NCBI GenBank assembly: GCA_017506735.1
Contig: JAFVMW010000072.1
Span: forward strand, 1-64,000
DNA length: 64,000 nucleotides
Direction: 5' to 3'
DNA from: Oscillospiraceae bacterium
Lineage (GTDB): Bacteria; Bacillota; Clostridia; Oscillospirales; Oscillospiraceae
Positions 15,416 to 23,625 of this stretch are shown here, in pieces. How positions within the stretch are numbered: position 1 is the stretch's first letter; each line of letters begins with the position of its first letter. The position numbers and the translations under genes were made by a program. The notes beneath the pieces are model-generated. The model was not told the origin of the DNA and ran no database searches. It saw nothing but the letters and a program-made list of their open reading frames with translations.

Positions 15416-16759
15416 TTATGGGGAGTGCTTCAGAAATACCAGGAAGAAGCTCAGCGCCAGCAAATCCGCGGATCCGCCGGGGGAGAGATTCTCCCGGGTG
15501 AACCACTGATCCAGTGCTTCCAGGCGCTCCCGGTCCGGGAAGGGCTCCTGCTCCAGCAGCGCGGTGAGCCTTGCCTGGATTTCTGGAAGCCGGATCAGGC
15601 CTCCCCGTTTGATCAGATTGGTGTCCTCCGCGGCGCAGATCAGACGGAGCAGGGCCCCGGCTCCGGCACGGTCCGGGGACAGTCCCCGGGAAAGGCCCTC
15701 CTCCAATGTGGGCAGGCCCCATTCCAGAACGGCCGGGAACCCGGCCTCTGCCTGACCCCGGATGCCGGTGATGCCGAAGCTGTGGAACAGCCGCTCCCCG
15801 GCGGTTCGGGAGGTATCCTCCGTGACCCCGGAAAGCTCCCGGGCGGTGAGTCCCCGGGCCATTTGGGCGCAGTGGGCAAGAAGGGCTTCCGGGCAGGAGT
15901 CCTGGAAGATCAGCCGTCCTGCCGCTCCGCAGACCAGACCCAGGGAGAAAATGGCACCCTTGTGGGTGTTGATGCCGCCGGTGGCACGGAGCATGGTCTG
16001 CTCTGCCAGACGGCCCGGCAGCCGGAGCCGGACGAAGGTTTCCTCCGGAGGGAGCGTCCGGGTGTCCATGCCGATCCGGGCGCACCGGGCGAAGAAGGGC
16101 TGGAGGGCCGCGGCGCTGGAGAGAAAGCTGTAGAAATCCATATCCCGGTGGGCACCGGCGTTGTCCCGGTCCACCAGTCCCGGCTTTGGGGTGACGCTGA
16201 CCTCATACAGAAGGCTCTTGACCGCCAGGGAGCCGATGGCCTGGGAACGGTCTGAGAATACCCCTTCTTCCAGGATTTCTCTGGCCCGGGCCTGCAGCGC
16301 ATCGGCGGAGTGGGCCCGGGTGGGGCCGCAGATCCGGGCAGACTGGCCGCAGATCAGGCACTTCCGGGGGCTGCTCCGGTCCAGCTTCCTTCCCTCCGGC
16401 GTCAGTACATCCAGATCAAAAAGCCTTCCCAGGGGCGTTCCTTCCTCCAGGGATACACAGAGGGCCTTCACCGCCTCCGGCGTGCCGTCGGTGACGAAAA
16501 AGCCCTCGCAGCCGGTGACGGCATCCAGCTCCTCCCGGTGGAGCAGAGGGATATGGGCGTTGCCCAGCAGGCCGGTCAGATCCCGGCAGCCGATGGCGAA
16601 GCCTGCCCGGATCAGCGCGCTGTTTTTCACCGGGCCGGGGATGTTCATGGTGAAGCAGATCAGAGGTTTTCCGAACCGGGCCAGCAGGGCGTTTTGGCGG
16701 CGGACCCGGGCCTCCCGGTTGTCCAGGACCTCCATCAGGGTTACTTCCCGGCAGTTCAT
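15416..16759 (-). CDS. citXG: CitX-CitG fusion (citrate lyase prosthetic-group synthesis and transfer)
   Basis: 447 aa. Residues about 1-165 match CitX (apo-citrate lyase phosphoribosyl-dephospho-CoA transferase; MEVLDNREARVRRQNALL, FTMNIPGPVKNS, then the RKCLICGQSARICGPTRAHS cysteine segment). Residues about 190-447 match CitG (triphosphoribosyl-dephospho-CoA synthase; SVTPKPGLVDRDNAGAHRDMD and RATGGINTHKGAIFSLG). CitG makes the prosthetic-group precursor from dephospho-CoA and ATP; CitX attaches it to CitD. The ATG at 16757-16759 overlaps the citC stop (ATGA), so translation is coupled. CitXG fusions are known in other citrate fermenters. Confidence 0.92.
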   Translation of the reverse strand: MNCREVTLMEVLDNREARVRRQNALLARFGKPLICFTMNIPGPVKNSALIRAGFAIGCRDLTGLLGNAHIPLLHREELDAVTGCEGFFVTDGTPEAVKALCVSLEEGTPLGRLFDLDVLTPEGRKLDRSSPRKCLICGQSARICGPTRAHSADALQARAREILEEGVFSDRSQAIGSLAVKSLLYEVSVTPKPGLVDRDNAGAHRDMDFYSFLSSAAALQPFFARCARIGMDTRTLPPEETFVRLRLPGRLAEQTMLRATGGINTHKGAIFSLGLVCGAAGRLIFQDSCPEALLAHCAQMARGLTARELSGVTEDTSRTAGERLFHSFGITGIRGQAEAGFPAVLEWGLPTLEEGLSRGLSPDRAGAGALLRLICAAEDTNLIKRGGLIRLPEIQARLTALLEQEPFPDRERLEALDQWFTRENLSPGGSADLLALSFFLVFLKHSP

Positions 16760-17742
16760 GGGCTTACGCTCCCTTGCAGATGCTCCAGGGTGGTGGGGGG
16801 CACCAGCCGGGCAAGGGCCGCCCAATTACCTTCCGCCAGCAAAGCCCGGACCCGGCTGGCGCTGATGGGCTGGCTGTCCAGCTGCTTTCGGGGAATCTCC
16901 CGGAGCTGGATGCCCGAGGCCGGAAGGATGGCTTTCAGCGTTTGGTTGTAGGCCTCTGTCACCTCAGACAGGGGCTCGGTGCCGACATACCGCCGGGTGA
17001 TGCCGAACCGGGGGGCGTAATGGTTCACAAAGATCTCCGCATCCAGAGCGCACTGGATGGCGGTGGCGTTTCCCTTCTCCCGGAGAAAATAGGTGGGGAA
17101 GGTGGCGTTGGAGATCAGATAAGGCCCGGTGGGCAGTACGGTGACATTTTCCAGATCCGCCACACCGGAGCGGACCATGGCCATCCGGTCAGCGGCGGAG
17201 AATTCGCTGCTGTCCTCGCTGAGGACGAAGATATAGACCCGGTCGCATTCAGAAGCGGCGGTTTCAATGAGATACCGGTGGCCCAGGGTGAAGGGGTTGC
17301 AGTTCATCACCGCGGCGCCCACAGTGCCTGATGGGTCAGCCGGGGGCAGGGAATCCAGAAAAGCGCGGATGCCGCCCCGGCGGTCCTCCATCAGCAGCAC
17401 ATCCCGGGTCTTGGCGATGGGGTAGAAAAACAGGGAAGAAAACTGAAATTCATTCCCCGGCTTGGTGTACAGAAACAGATGATCCTGTCCCGCGGCGAAG
17501 GCATCCTGCCGCAGCGCGCCGATCAGCCGGGCAGTCAGACCCTCCCCCTGCCGGTCCGGGGAAACGGCGATGCATTTCAAGAGATTCCCCTGCCGGGAAC
17601 CGGCGGCGCAAAGCTGGCCGTCCTCCCACAAAAGGGCGGTGCGCTCCACGGCTCTGTCCGGCTCCAGGCCGGTCTGCTTCAGCAATGCTGTCCAATGGGC
17701 ACCCTTGCGCCCCACGGGACAGCCGGTCATTTCCAGTTCCAT
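16756..17742 (-). CDS. citC: citrate lyase ligase (CitC)
   Basis: 328 aa. An N-terminal GNAT-like part (about 1-110) precedes a nucleotidyltransferase domain with NCNPFTLGHRYLIE at about 147-160 and the C-terminal PISASRVR motif. CitC activates citrate lyase by acetylating the thiol of the CitD prosthetic group with acetate and ATP. The ATG at 17740-17742 follows GGAGG by 5 bases; the upstream TTG at 17754 belongs to the ribosome-binding region. It is first in the leftward cit unit, divergent from citDEF. Confidence 0.92.
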   Translation of the reverse strand: MELEMTGCPVGRKGAHWTALLKQTGLEPDRAVERTALLWEDGQLCAAGSRQGNLLKCIAVSPDRQGEGLTARLIGALRQDAFAAGQDHLFLYTKPGNEFQFSSLFFYPIAKTRDVLLMEDRRGGIRAFLDSLPPADPSGTVGAAVMNCNPFTLGHRYLIETAASECDRVYIFVLSEDSSEFSAADRMAMVRSGVADLENVTVLPTGPYLISNATFPTYFLREKGNATAIQCALDAEIFVNHYAPRFGITRRYVGTEPLSEVTEAYNQTLKAILPASGIQLREIPRKQLDSQPISASRVRALLAEGNWAALARLVPPTTLEHLQGSVSP

Positions 17743-17768
17743 AACGTCCTCCAAATGGATTTTCTTCT

Positions 17769-17796
17769 ATTATACACGGATTGCATAAAATCGCAA
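17769..17796 (-). promoter_or_regulatory. citC-citXG promoter
   Basis: Minus strand consensus TATAAT (17769-17774) with a TTGCGA -35-like hexamer 16 bases upstream. It lies in the divergent cit control region. Confidence 0.55.
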
Positions 17797-17815
17797 TGAG
17801 AAAAATGGAAAATAC

Positions 17816-17844
17816 TTGCAATTGTGCACAAGGTCGGCTAGAAT
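17816..17844 (+). promoter_or_regulatory. citDEF promoter with internal palindrome
   Basis: TTGCAA (17816-17821), a 17-base spacer and TAGAAT (17839-17844). The spacer holds the perfect palindrome TTGTGCACAA (17822-17831), a possible regulator site between the -35 and -10 boxes. A ribosome-binding site AGGAAGGAG precedes citD. Confidence 0.6.
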
Positions 17845-17892
17845 AGAACCAGGCAATACACTGACATAATTCAGGAAGGAGCGTCAGATACA

Positions 17893-18162
17893 ATGGACAT
17901 CAAAAAAAGAGCAGCCGCCGGAACCATGGAGTCCAGCGACGCGTATGTGGAGATCGAGCCTGCTTCCCAGGGCGTGAGCCTGGAGCTGGAATCGGTGGTG
18001 CTGAACCAGTTCGGGGAGCAGATCCGTCAGACCGTGCTTTCCGTGCTGGCACAGGAGGGCGTGGAGAACGCAAAGGTGCGCATCATTGACCGGGGCGCCC
18101 TGGAATGCGTCATCCGGGCCAGAGTGGAGGCCGCCGTGTGCAGAGGAAGGGAGGAAGCGTAA
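17893..18162 (+). CDS. citD: citrate lyase acyl carrier protein (gamma subunit)
   Basis: 89 aa, full family length. The N-terminal KRAAAGTMESSDAYVEI carries the conserved Ser that takes the phosphoribosyl-dephospho-CoA arm (Ser14 or Ser15). The rest (VVLNQFGEQIRQTVLSVL and ALECVIRARVEAAV) follows the CitD pattern. It shuttles acetyl and citryl groups between the CitF and CitE active sites in the cytoplasm. Its stop overlaps the citE start by one base. Confidence 0.95.
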   Translation: MDIKKRAAAGTMESSDAYVEIEPASQGVSLELESVVLNQFGEQIRQTVLSVLAQEGVENAKVRIIDRGALECVIRARVEAAVCRGREEA

Positions 18163-19040
18163 TGCGCAGAAGTATGCTGTTTTTGCCGGGCAACAACCCC
18201 AATCTGCTGATCAACGGCAACTGCCTGGGTTCTGATGCCGTGATCTTCGACCTGGAGGACGCTGTGGCTCCCGACCAGAAGGATGCCGCCCGGATTCTGG
18301 TGCGGAACACCATGCGCTATATGGATTTCCGGGGTGTGGAGATGATCGTCCGCATCAACTCCATCGACACCCACTACTGGAAACGGGATCTGGATGAGGT
18401 GATGCCCTATAAGCCCTCTCTGATCCTGCTGCCCAAAACCGGCACCCCGGCAGACGCTTTGGCTGCTGACGAATACATGACAGCGCTGGAGCAGAAGCTG
18501 GGCTTTGAAAAGAACACTGTGGGCCTGATGCCCCTGATCGAAACGGCCCTGGGTGTGGAGAATTCCTTCGCCATCGCCTCCGCCACCAAGCGGATTCAGG
18601 CGCTGTTCCTGGGCGCCGAGGATCTGACCGCCGACCTGCAGTGCAAGCGCACCAAGGAGGGCCGGGAGATTGAGTATGCCCGGACCCGTCTGGTGACGGC
18701 GGCTCGTGCCGCCGGTGTGGATGTGTACGACACTCCCTTCACCGATGTGAATGACGATGAAGGCATCGTTAAGGACGCGGAGCTTGCCAAGGCCCTGGGC
18801 TTCACCGGCAAGTCCTCCATTTCTCCCCGTCATGTGGAGGTCATCAACCGGGTGTTCACCCCCACCCAGAAGGAAATCGACTATGCCTACGAGGTTATGG
18901 ATGCCATTGCCGAGGCCAAGGCCCAGGGCAAGGGTGCCATCGCCCTCTATGGCAAGATGGTGGACGCCCCCATCGTCGCCAGGGCACAGCGGACCATTGC
19001 CACGGCGGAAGCGCTGGGCATCAGGAGGGATATGGTATGA
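18162..19040 (+). CDS. citE: citrate lyase beta subunit (citryl-ACP lyase)
   Basis: 292 aa, a HpcH/HpaI-like TIM barrel. Visible family residues are the N-terminal RRSMLFLPGNNP, the metal/acid loop DAVIFDLEDAVAPDQKD, the RINSIDTHYW segment, the PLIETALGV Glu and FLGAEDLTADL. It cleaves citryl-ACP to oxaloacetate and acetyl-ACP. Stand-alone CitE homologues can be malyl-CoA or citramalyl-CoA lyases, but position between citD and citF makes citrate lyase by far the best reading. It overlaps citF by 4 bases (ATGA). Confidence 0.95.
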   Translation: MRRSMLFLPGNNPNLLINGNCLGSDAVIFDLEDAVAPDQKDAARILVRNTMRYMDFRGVEMIVRINSIDTHYWKRDLDEVMPYKPSLILLPKTGTPADALAADEYMTALEQKLGFEKNTVGLMPLIETALGVENSFAIASATKRIQALFLGAEDLTADLQCKRTKEGREIEYARTRLVTAARAAGVDVYDTPFTDVNDDEGIVKDAELAKALGFTGKSSISPRHVEVINRVFTPTQKEIDYAYEVMDAIAEAKAQGKGAIALYGKMVDAPIVARAQRTIATAEALGIRRDMV

Positions 19041-20440
19041 GTAAGGTAGTCAATTCCATCCGGGAGGCGGTACGCCTTGCCGGTCTGAAGGACGGCATGA
19101 CCGTATCCTTCCATCATCATCTGAGAAACGGTGACTATGTGCTGAACATGGTCATGGAGGAAATCGCAGCTCTGGGCATCCGGGATCTGTGCGTGAACGC
19201 CAGCTCCCTGTTCGATGTCCATCTGCCCCTGACGGAGCATATCCGGAATGGCGTTGTCACGAATCTGATCTCTGACTACATCTCCGGCGGCATCGGCAGA
19301 GTGCTGTCCACCGGCATCCTGCCCAATCCCATCCAGTTCCGCACCCACGGCGGACGGCCCTTTGACATTTCCACGGGCAAGACCCCCATCGACGTGGCCT
19401 TCATCGCCGCCCCCACCGCTGACCCCATGGGCAACTGCTCCGGCAAATACGGCCCCTCCGCCTGCGGCAGCCTGGGCTACGCCTTTGCAGATGCCATGTA
19501 CGCCAAAAAGGTCGTGGTCATCACCGACAATCTGGTGCCCTATCCCATGCAGGATTTCTCCATTTCTGAGAACTATGTGGACTATGTGGTTACTGTGGAT
19601 GCCATCGGCAATCCCAAGGGCATTGTGTCCGGCACCACCAAGATCACCCGTGACCCGGTGGGTCTTGTGATGGCGGCCAACGCGGCCAAGGTCATTCAGG
19701 CCTCCGGCCTGCTGAAGGACGGCTTCTCCTTCCAGACCGGCGCCGGCGGCGCGACCCTGGCGGCGGCAAAATTCCTCAAGGACATCATGCTGAAAGAGGG
19801 CATCCAGGGCAGCTTCGGCCTGGGCGGCATCACCGGCTATATGGTGGATATGCTCCGCTCCGGCTGCTTCCGGAGCCTGATGGATGTGCAGTGCTTTGAT
19901 CTGAAGGCGGTGGAATCCATCCGGGAGGACCCCCGGCATCAGGAAATCTCCGCCCTCCAGTACGCCAGCCCCGGCAGCAAGAGCGCGGTGGTGGACAGCC
20001 TGGATGTGGTGCTGCTGGGTGCCACGGAGATTGACACGGACTTCAACGTCAACGTCCATACCGACTCCAACGGCTACATCATGGGCGGCTCCGGCGGCCA
20101 CAGCGATACATCGGCAGGTGCCAAGCTCTCCATGATCATCGCCCCCATGTTCCGGGCCAGACTGCCCATCGTCACTGACCGGGTCAGCTGCATTTCCACC
20201 CCGGGCAGGGACATCGATGTGCTGGTGACCCAGGGCGGCATTGCCGTGAATCCGAAGAACGGCGAACTGACCCAGCGGCTGAAAGCAGCCGGTCTGCCCA
20301 TCGTGGACATTCAGGAGCTGAAGGAAAAGACCGAACGGCTCACCGGCAAGCCTGCCCCCGTCCCCAAGGGCGACCAGGTTGTGGCCCAGGTCATCGGCCG
20401 GAACGGCGACCTGCTGGATCAGATCTATAAACCCCTGTAA
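19037..20440 (+). CDS. citF: citrate lyase alpha subunit (citrate-ACP transferase)
   Basis: 467 aa, a CoA-transferase-like fold. It swaps acetyl for citrate on CitD. Family hallmarks are VSFHHHLRNGDYVLNMVMEEIA near the N-terminus, the FIAAPTADPMGNCSG region, FQTGAGGATLAAAKFL, GGITGYMVDMLRSG and the C-terminal GGSGGHSDTSAGAKL. It is last in citDEF, and a GC-rich hairpin follows. No citrate transporter or oxaloacetate decarboxylase gene lies in this window, so uptake and the fate of oxaloacetate must be encoded elsewhere. Confidence 0.95.
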   Translation: MSKVVNSIREAVRLAGLKDGMTVSFHHHLRNGDYVLNMVMEEIAALGIRDLCVNASSLFDVHLPLTEHIRNGVVTNLISDYISGGIGRVLSTGILPNPIQFRTHGGRPFDISTGKTPIDVAFIAAPTADPMGNCSGKYGPSACGSLGYAFADAMYAKKVVVITDNLVPYPMQDFSISENYVDYVVTVDAIGNPKGIVSGTTKITRDPVGLVMAANAAKVIQASGLLKDGFSFQTGAGGATLAAAKFLKDIMLKEGIQGSFGLGGITGYMVDMLRSGCFRSLMDVQCFDLKAVESIREDPRHQEISALQYASPGSKSAVVDSLDVVLLGATEIDTDFNVNVHTDSNGYIMGGSGGHSDTSAGAKLSMIIAPMFRARLPIVTDRVSCISTPGRDIDVLVTQGGIAVNPKNGELTQRLKAAGLPIVDIQELKEKTERLTGKPAPVPKGDQVVAQVIGRNGDLLDQIYKPL

Positions 20441-20448
20441 ACAAAACC

Positions 20449-20478
20449 ACCGGCGCGCACCGAAAGGTGGGCGCCGGT
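20449..20478 (+). terminator. hairpin after citF
   Basis: A 13-bp stem with one mismatch (20449-20461 with 20466-20478) and a GAAA loop. The T-run is weak (ATTGC), so it may be leaky. The next promoter begins right after it. Confidence 0.55.
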
Positions 20479-20479
20479 A

Positions 20480-20508
20480 TTGCACGCAGGGGAAAAGTCC
20501 GCTATAAT
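20480..20508 (+). promoter_or_regulatory. promoter of the MATE-esterase operon
   Basis: TTGCAC (20480-20485), a 17-base spacer and consensus TATAAT (20503-20508), about 98 bases ahead of the MATE start codon. Confidence 0.65.
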
Positions 20509-20605
20509 AAGGACAATACGGATGGGTTTGGAGAGAACATAGTGCCAAACTGTAACTTAGCTACTTTCCCGAACAAATCCAAAATCCCAAGAAAGAAGGC
20601 ATAGT

Positions 20606-21982
20606 ATGGGCAGAATGGTTTCTCCCCAAAAATCTGATTTTTCCCAGGGGCCGGTGTGGAAATGCATCGTCCGGCAGGCGGTGCCGCTGACGGTGGCCCA
20701 GCTTGTTCAGCTCCTTTACAATGTGGTGGACCGGGTTTACCTGGGCCACATGGGGGACGGCAACAGCATGGCCCTCACCGGCGTGGGACTGACCTTTCCG
20801 GTGATTACCCTGATCATGGCCTTTACGGCCCTGTTCGGCATGGGCGGCGTGCCATTGTTTTCCATGGCCCGTGGTGCCGGCGACGGGGTTCGGGCAGGCA
20901 AAATACTGGGCAATTCCTGCGCCCTGCTCTGGTGCAGCTCCCTGCTTCTGACCGGGGCAGGCTATGCCTTTGCCCGGCCCATTCTGTTCGCCTTTGGCGC
21001 AAGCGAAGCATCCTATGTGTACGCCAATGAATACCTGCGCATCTACCTGATTGGTACGGTGTTTTCCATGACTGCCACGGGCCTGAACGGCTACATCAAT
21101 GCCCAGGGCTTCCCGAAAATCGGTATGCTGTCTATTGTGCTGGGCGCGGTGACAAATATCATGCTGGATCCCCTGTTCATCTTTGCCTTTGACATGGGCG
21201 TGGCAGGCGCGGCCCTGGCTACGATTATCAGCCAGGCCCTGTCCGCCGCCTGGGTGCTGCGGTTTCTGTTTGGAAAACAGGCCATTGTTCCCCTGGAGCG
21301 GAAAAATATCGGCATCGATCCCAGAATAACAAAGGACATCTTCCGTCTGGGTACTGCCAATTTCATCATGCAGGGAACCAACTGCCTGGTGCAGGTGGCC
21401 TGCAACTCCACCCTTCAGCAGTTCGGCGGCGACCTGTATGTGGGTGTGATGACGGTGGTGAACTCCGTCCGGGAGATCTGTATGCTGCCCATCATGGGCA
21501 TCATCAACGGCTCCCAGCCGGTGATCAGCTTCAACTACGGCGCCAAGCTCTATGACCGGGTCCGCTCGGGCATCCGGTTCAATACCTTCATCGGCTCCGG
21601 CTATACCCTCATCGCCTGGCTGCTGATTGTGCTGTTCCCCCAGTTCTGGTTCGGCATTTTCTCTGACGATGCGGCCATGATGGATGCCGGCATCGGAATG
21701 CTGAAGCTCTACTTCTTCGGCTTCGTGTTCATGGCCCTCCAGTTTGCCGGACAGTCCACCTTCCAGGCCCTGGGCGACGCAAAGCACGCCATCTTCTTCT
21801 CTCTGCTGCGCAAGGCCATCATTGTGGCCCCTCTGACCTTGCTGCTGCCCCGGATGGGCTTCGGCGTGGCAGGCGTGTTCCTTGCCGAGCCTGTGTCCAA
21901 TGTCATCGGCGGCGCGGCCAGCTATCTGACCATGCGTATGACCATTTACCGCAAACTGGAACAACAGATCAATCATTTCTGA
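20606..21982 (+). CDS. MATE-family efflux transporter
   Basis: 458 aa with about twelve hydrophobic segments in two related halves, as in MATE/NorM-type multidrug exporters. The N-terminal PVWKCIVRQAVPLTVAQLVQLLYNVVDRVYLGH and the second-half IMQGTNCLVQVACNSTLQQFGG are typical of the clostridial DinF/NorM-like branch. It couples Na+ or H+ import to export of cationic compounds; the substrate is unknown. The ATG at 20606 has GAAGG about 6 bases upstream. It is followed after 12 bases by a carboxylesterase in the same operon. Confidence 0.9.
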   Translation: MGRMVSPQKSDFSQGPVWKCIVRQAVPLTVAQLVQLLYNVVDRVYLGHMGDGNSMALTGVGLTFPVITLIMAFTALFGMGGVPLFSMARGAGDGVRAGKILGNSCALLWCSSLLLTGAGYAFARPILFAFGASEASYVYANEYLRIYLIGTVFSMTATGLNGYINAQGFPKIGMLSIVLGAVTNIMLDPLFIFAFDMGVAGAALATIISQALSAAWVLRFLFGKQAIVPLERKNIGIDPRITKDIFRLGTANFIMQGTNCLVQVACNSTLQQFGGDLYVGVMTVVNSVREICMLPIMGIINGSQPVISFNYGAKLYDRVRSGIRFNTFIGSGYTLIAWLLIVLFPQFWFGIFSDDAAMMDAGIGMLKLYFFGFVFMALQFAGQSTFQALGDAKHAIFFSLLRKAIIVAPLTLLLPRMGFGVAGVFLAEPVSNVIGGAASYLTMRMTIYRKLEQQINHF

Positions 21983-21994
21983 GGAGGAACCCAT

Positions 21995-23326
21995 ATGGAA
22001 AAGCTGATTCAGACCCCCTGCGGCCCCATTCAGGGCTGCGTCTGTCCCCGGCCCGGTGTCATTGCCTTCAAGGGCATCCGTTACGCCACCGCAGGCCGCT
22101 GGGAATATCCGAAGCTGGTCACATCCTGGGAGGGTGTGTACGATGCCACAGCCTACGGCCACTGCTCCTACCAGCCCCGGGCCTTCTATGACGAGGAGCA
22201 GAACGAGAAGAAATACTTCTACTACAACGAATTCCGCAAGGGCAGAACCTACACCTACTCCGAGGACTGCCTGTTTCTGAACATCTGGATTCCGGAGGAT
22301 GCGAAGCCCGATGACCGCCTGCCGGTGCTGGTCTACATCCACGGCGGCGGCTATACCGGCGGCTGCGGCCATGAGCGGCATTTTGAGGACCCGGTTTGGG
22401 CACAGCGGGGCATCATCGGCGTGACCATCAACTACCGTCTGGGCCCCATGGGCTTCGCCTGTCTGCCGGAGCTGGCAGAGGAAGCAGGCCATACCGGCAA
22501 CTACGGCCTCTATGACCAGATTGCCGCCCTTCACTGGGTTCAGGACAACATTGCTTCCTTCGGCGGCGACCCGGAAAAGGTCACCATCATGGGCCAGAGC
22601 GCCGGTGCCATGAGCGTCCAGAACCTGTGCCAGTGCGCCCTGACCGACGGTCTGTTCCGGGCGGCAGTCATGTCCAGCGGCGGCGGAGCAGGTACGATGC
22701 TGATGGGCTCTGTGGAGAAGGCCTGCGAGTTCTGGAAGCAGGTCATGGCCCTATCCGGCTGTGAAACCCTGGCACAGTTCCGGGCGCTGGAGCCGGAGAA
22801 GCTCTTTGAAGTCTGGACGAGGGCCAAGAAGGAAATCAAGGGCGGCGGAATGTCCGGCGTTCCCGTGAAGGACGGGGACTTCGGCGCCAAGGATGCCCCC
22901 AAGAAGAACATTCCCTATCTCTCCGGAACCACCAGCCACGATATGATGCCTCCCATCCTGTTCTCCATGACCAAGGCCTGGGGCAAGGGAGAGGCCTTCC
23001 CCAACTATGTCTGGTATTTCGACCGGATGCTCCCCGGCGACGATTGCGGCGCCTGGCATTCCAGCGACCTGTGGTACTGGTTCGGCACCCTGGACAACTG
23101 CTGGCGGCCCATGGAGTATACCGACCAGAAGCGCAGCGAGCAGATGGTGGGCTACCTCTGCAATTTCGTGAAAACCGGCGATCCCAACGGTCAGAGCCTG
23201 CCTAAATGGGAACCCTGCGACGGAAAACGGGTGCTGTGCCTGGGCCAGAATGACCCGGAGATGAAAAAGCCCCCCATGGGCAAAATGCTCGTCACCATGC
23301 TGACCAACAAGGCGGTTGGCGAATAA
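21995..23326 (+). CDS. type-B carboxylesterase
   Basis: 443 aa, alpha/beta hydrolase of the carboxylesterase type-B family. The oxyanion-hole motif IHGGGYTGG is at about 115-123 and the nucleophile elbow GQSAGA has Ser202. EDCLFLNIW (about 90-98) is the second family signature. The His of the triad probably lies in AWHSSDLWYW near the C-terminus. It hydrolyses ester bonds of small or acylated compounds and has no signal peptide, so it acts in the cytoplasm. A strong GAGGAGG site precedes the ATG. Pairing with the MATE exporter suggests detoxification or processing of a shared compound. Confidence 0.87.
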   Translation: MEKLIQTPCGPIQGCVCPRPGVIAFKGIRYATAGRWEYPKLVTSWEGVYDATAYGHCSYQPRAFYDEEQNEKKYFYYNEFRKGRTYTYSEDCLFLNIWIPEDAKPDDRLPVLVYIHGGGYTGGCGHERHFEDPVWAQRGIIGVTINYRLGPMGFACLPELAEEAGHTGNYGLYDQIAALHWVQDNIASFGGDPEKVTIMGQSAGAMSVQNLCQCALTDGLFRAAVMSSGGGAGTMLMGSVEKACEFWKQVMALSGCETLAQFRALEPEKLFEVWTRAKKEIKGGGMSGVPVKDGDFGAKDAPKKNIPYLSGTTSHDMMPPILFSMTKAWGKGEAFPNYVWYFDRMLPGDDCGAWHSSDLWYWFGTLDNCWRPMEYTDQKRSEQMVGYLCNFVKTGDPNGQSLPKWEPCDGKRVLCLGQNDPEMKKPPMGKMLVTMLTNKAVGE

Positions 23327-23340
23327 AGGACGAAAAAAGA

Positions 23341-23452
23341 AACTGTCATTCCGAGCCAGTGCGCGCACTGGCGTGGGAATCCCCTCCGGGTTTTGGAAAT
23401 CTGGGGGGATTGCCACACCAGTGACATCGGTCACTGGTTCGCAATGACAGTT
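23341..23452. repeat. dispersed CATTGCGA-type repeat, may double as terminator
   Basis: The outer arms AACTGTCATT (23341-23350) and AATGACAGTT (23443-23452) pair, and TTATTTTTTATG follows on the plus strand, so it could terminate the MATE-esterase operon. Inside are two CCAGTG...CACTGG palindromes (23356-23371 and 23418-23437). Related copies are at 33319-33404 and 55645-55735. Confidence 0.75.
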
Positions 23453-23467
23453 ATTTTTTATGCGCTT

Positions 23468-23625
23468 ATACTAATTCTTGATAGAACGGCCTAGATGCTC
23501 AGCGAGGATAAATTGTACCAGAAAAGGCCGACGACGACGGTGGGCTGTCGCCCACCTAGGAGGAGAACGCATTCTGGTGTAATTTAGGCCGGTGAGCGTC
23601 AGGCTGTTTTATTAAGAGTTAGTAT
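23468..23625 (+). ncRNA. 158-nt long imperfect hairpin, candidate structured RNA or MITE
   Basis: The ends ATACTAATTCTTGATA (23468 onward) and TATTAAGAGTTAGTAT (to 23625) pair almost without interruption for about 30 bases. An internal loop follows, then a second paired block (TAAATTGTACCAGAA with TTCTGGTGTAATTTA) and an apical GGTGGGC-TGTC-GCCCACC hairpin (23539-23556). The non-Watson-Crick positions I traced are mostly G-T or T-G, which pair in RNA only if the plus strand is transcribed. It abuts the stop codon of the convergent fusion gene. It encodes no protein that I can support. Confidence 0.6.

Noticed and set aside
18162..19040. Malyl-CoA or citramalyl-CoA lyase
   Set aside because: The protein alone could be read so, but its overlap with citD and citF makes citrate lyase beta subunit the better call.
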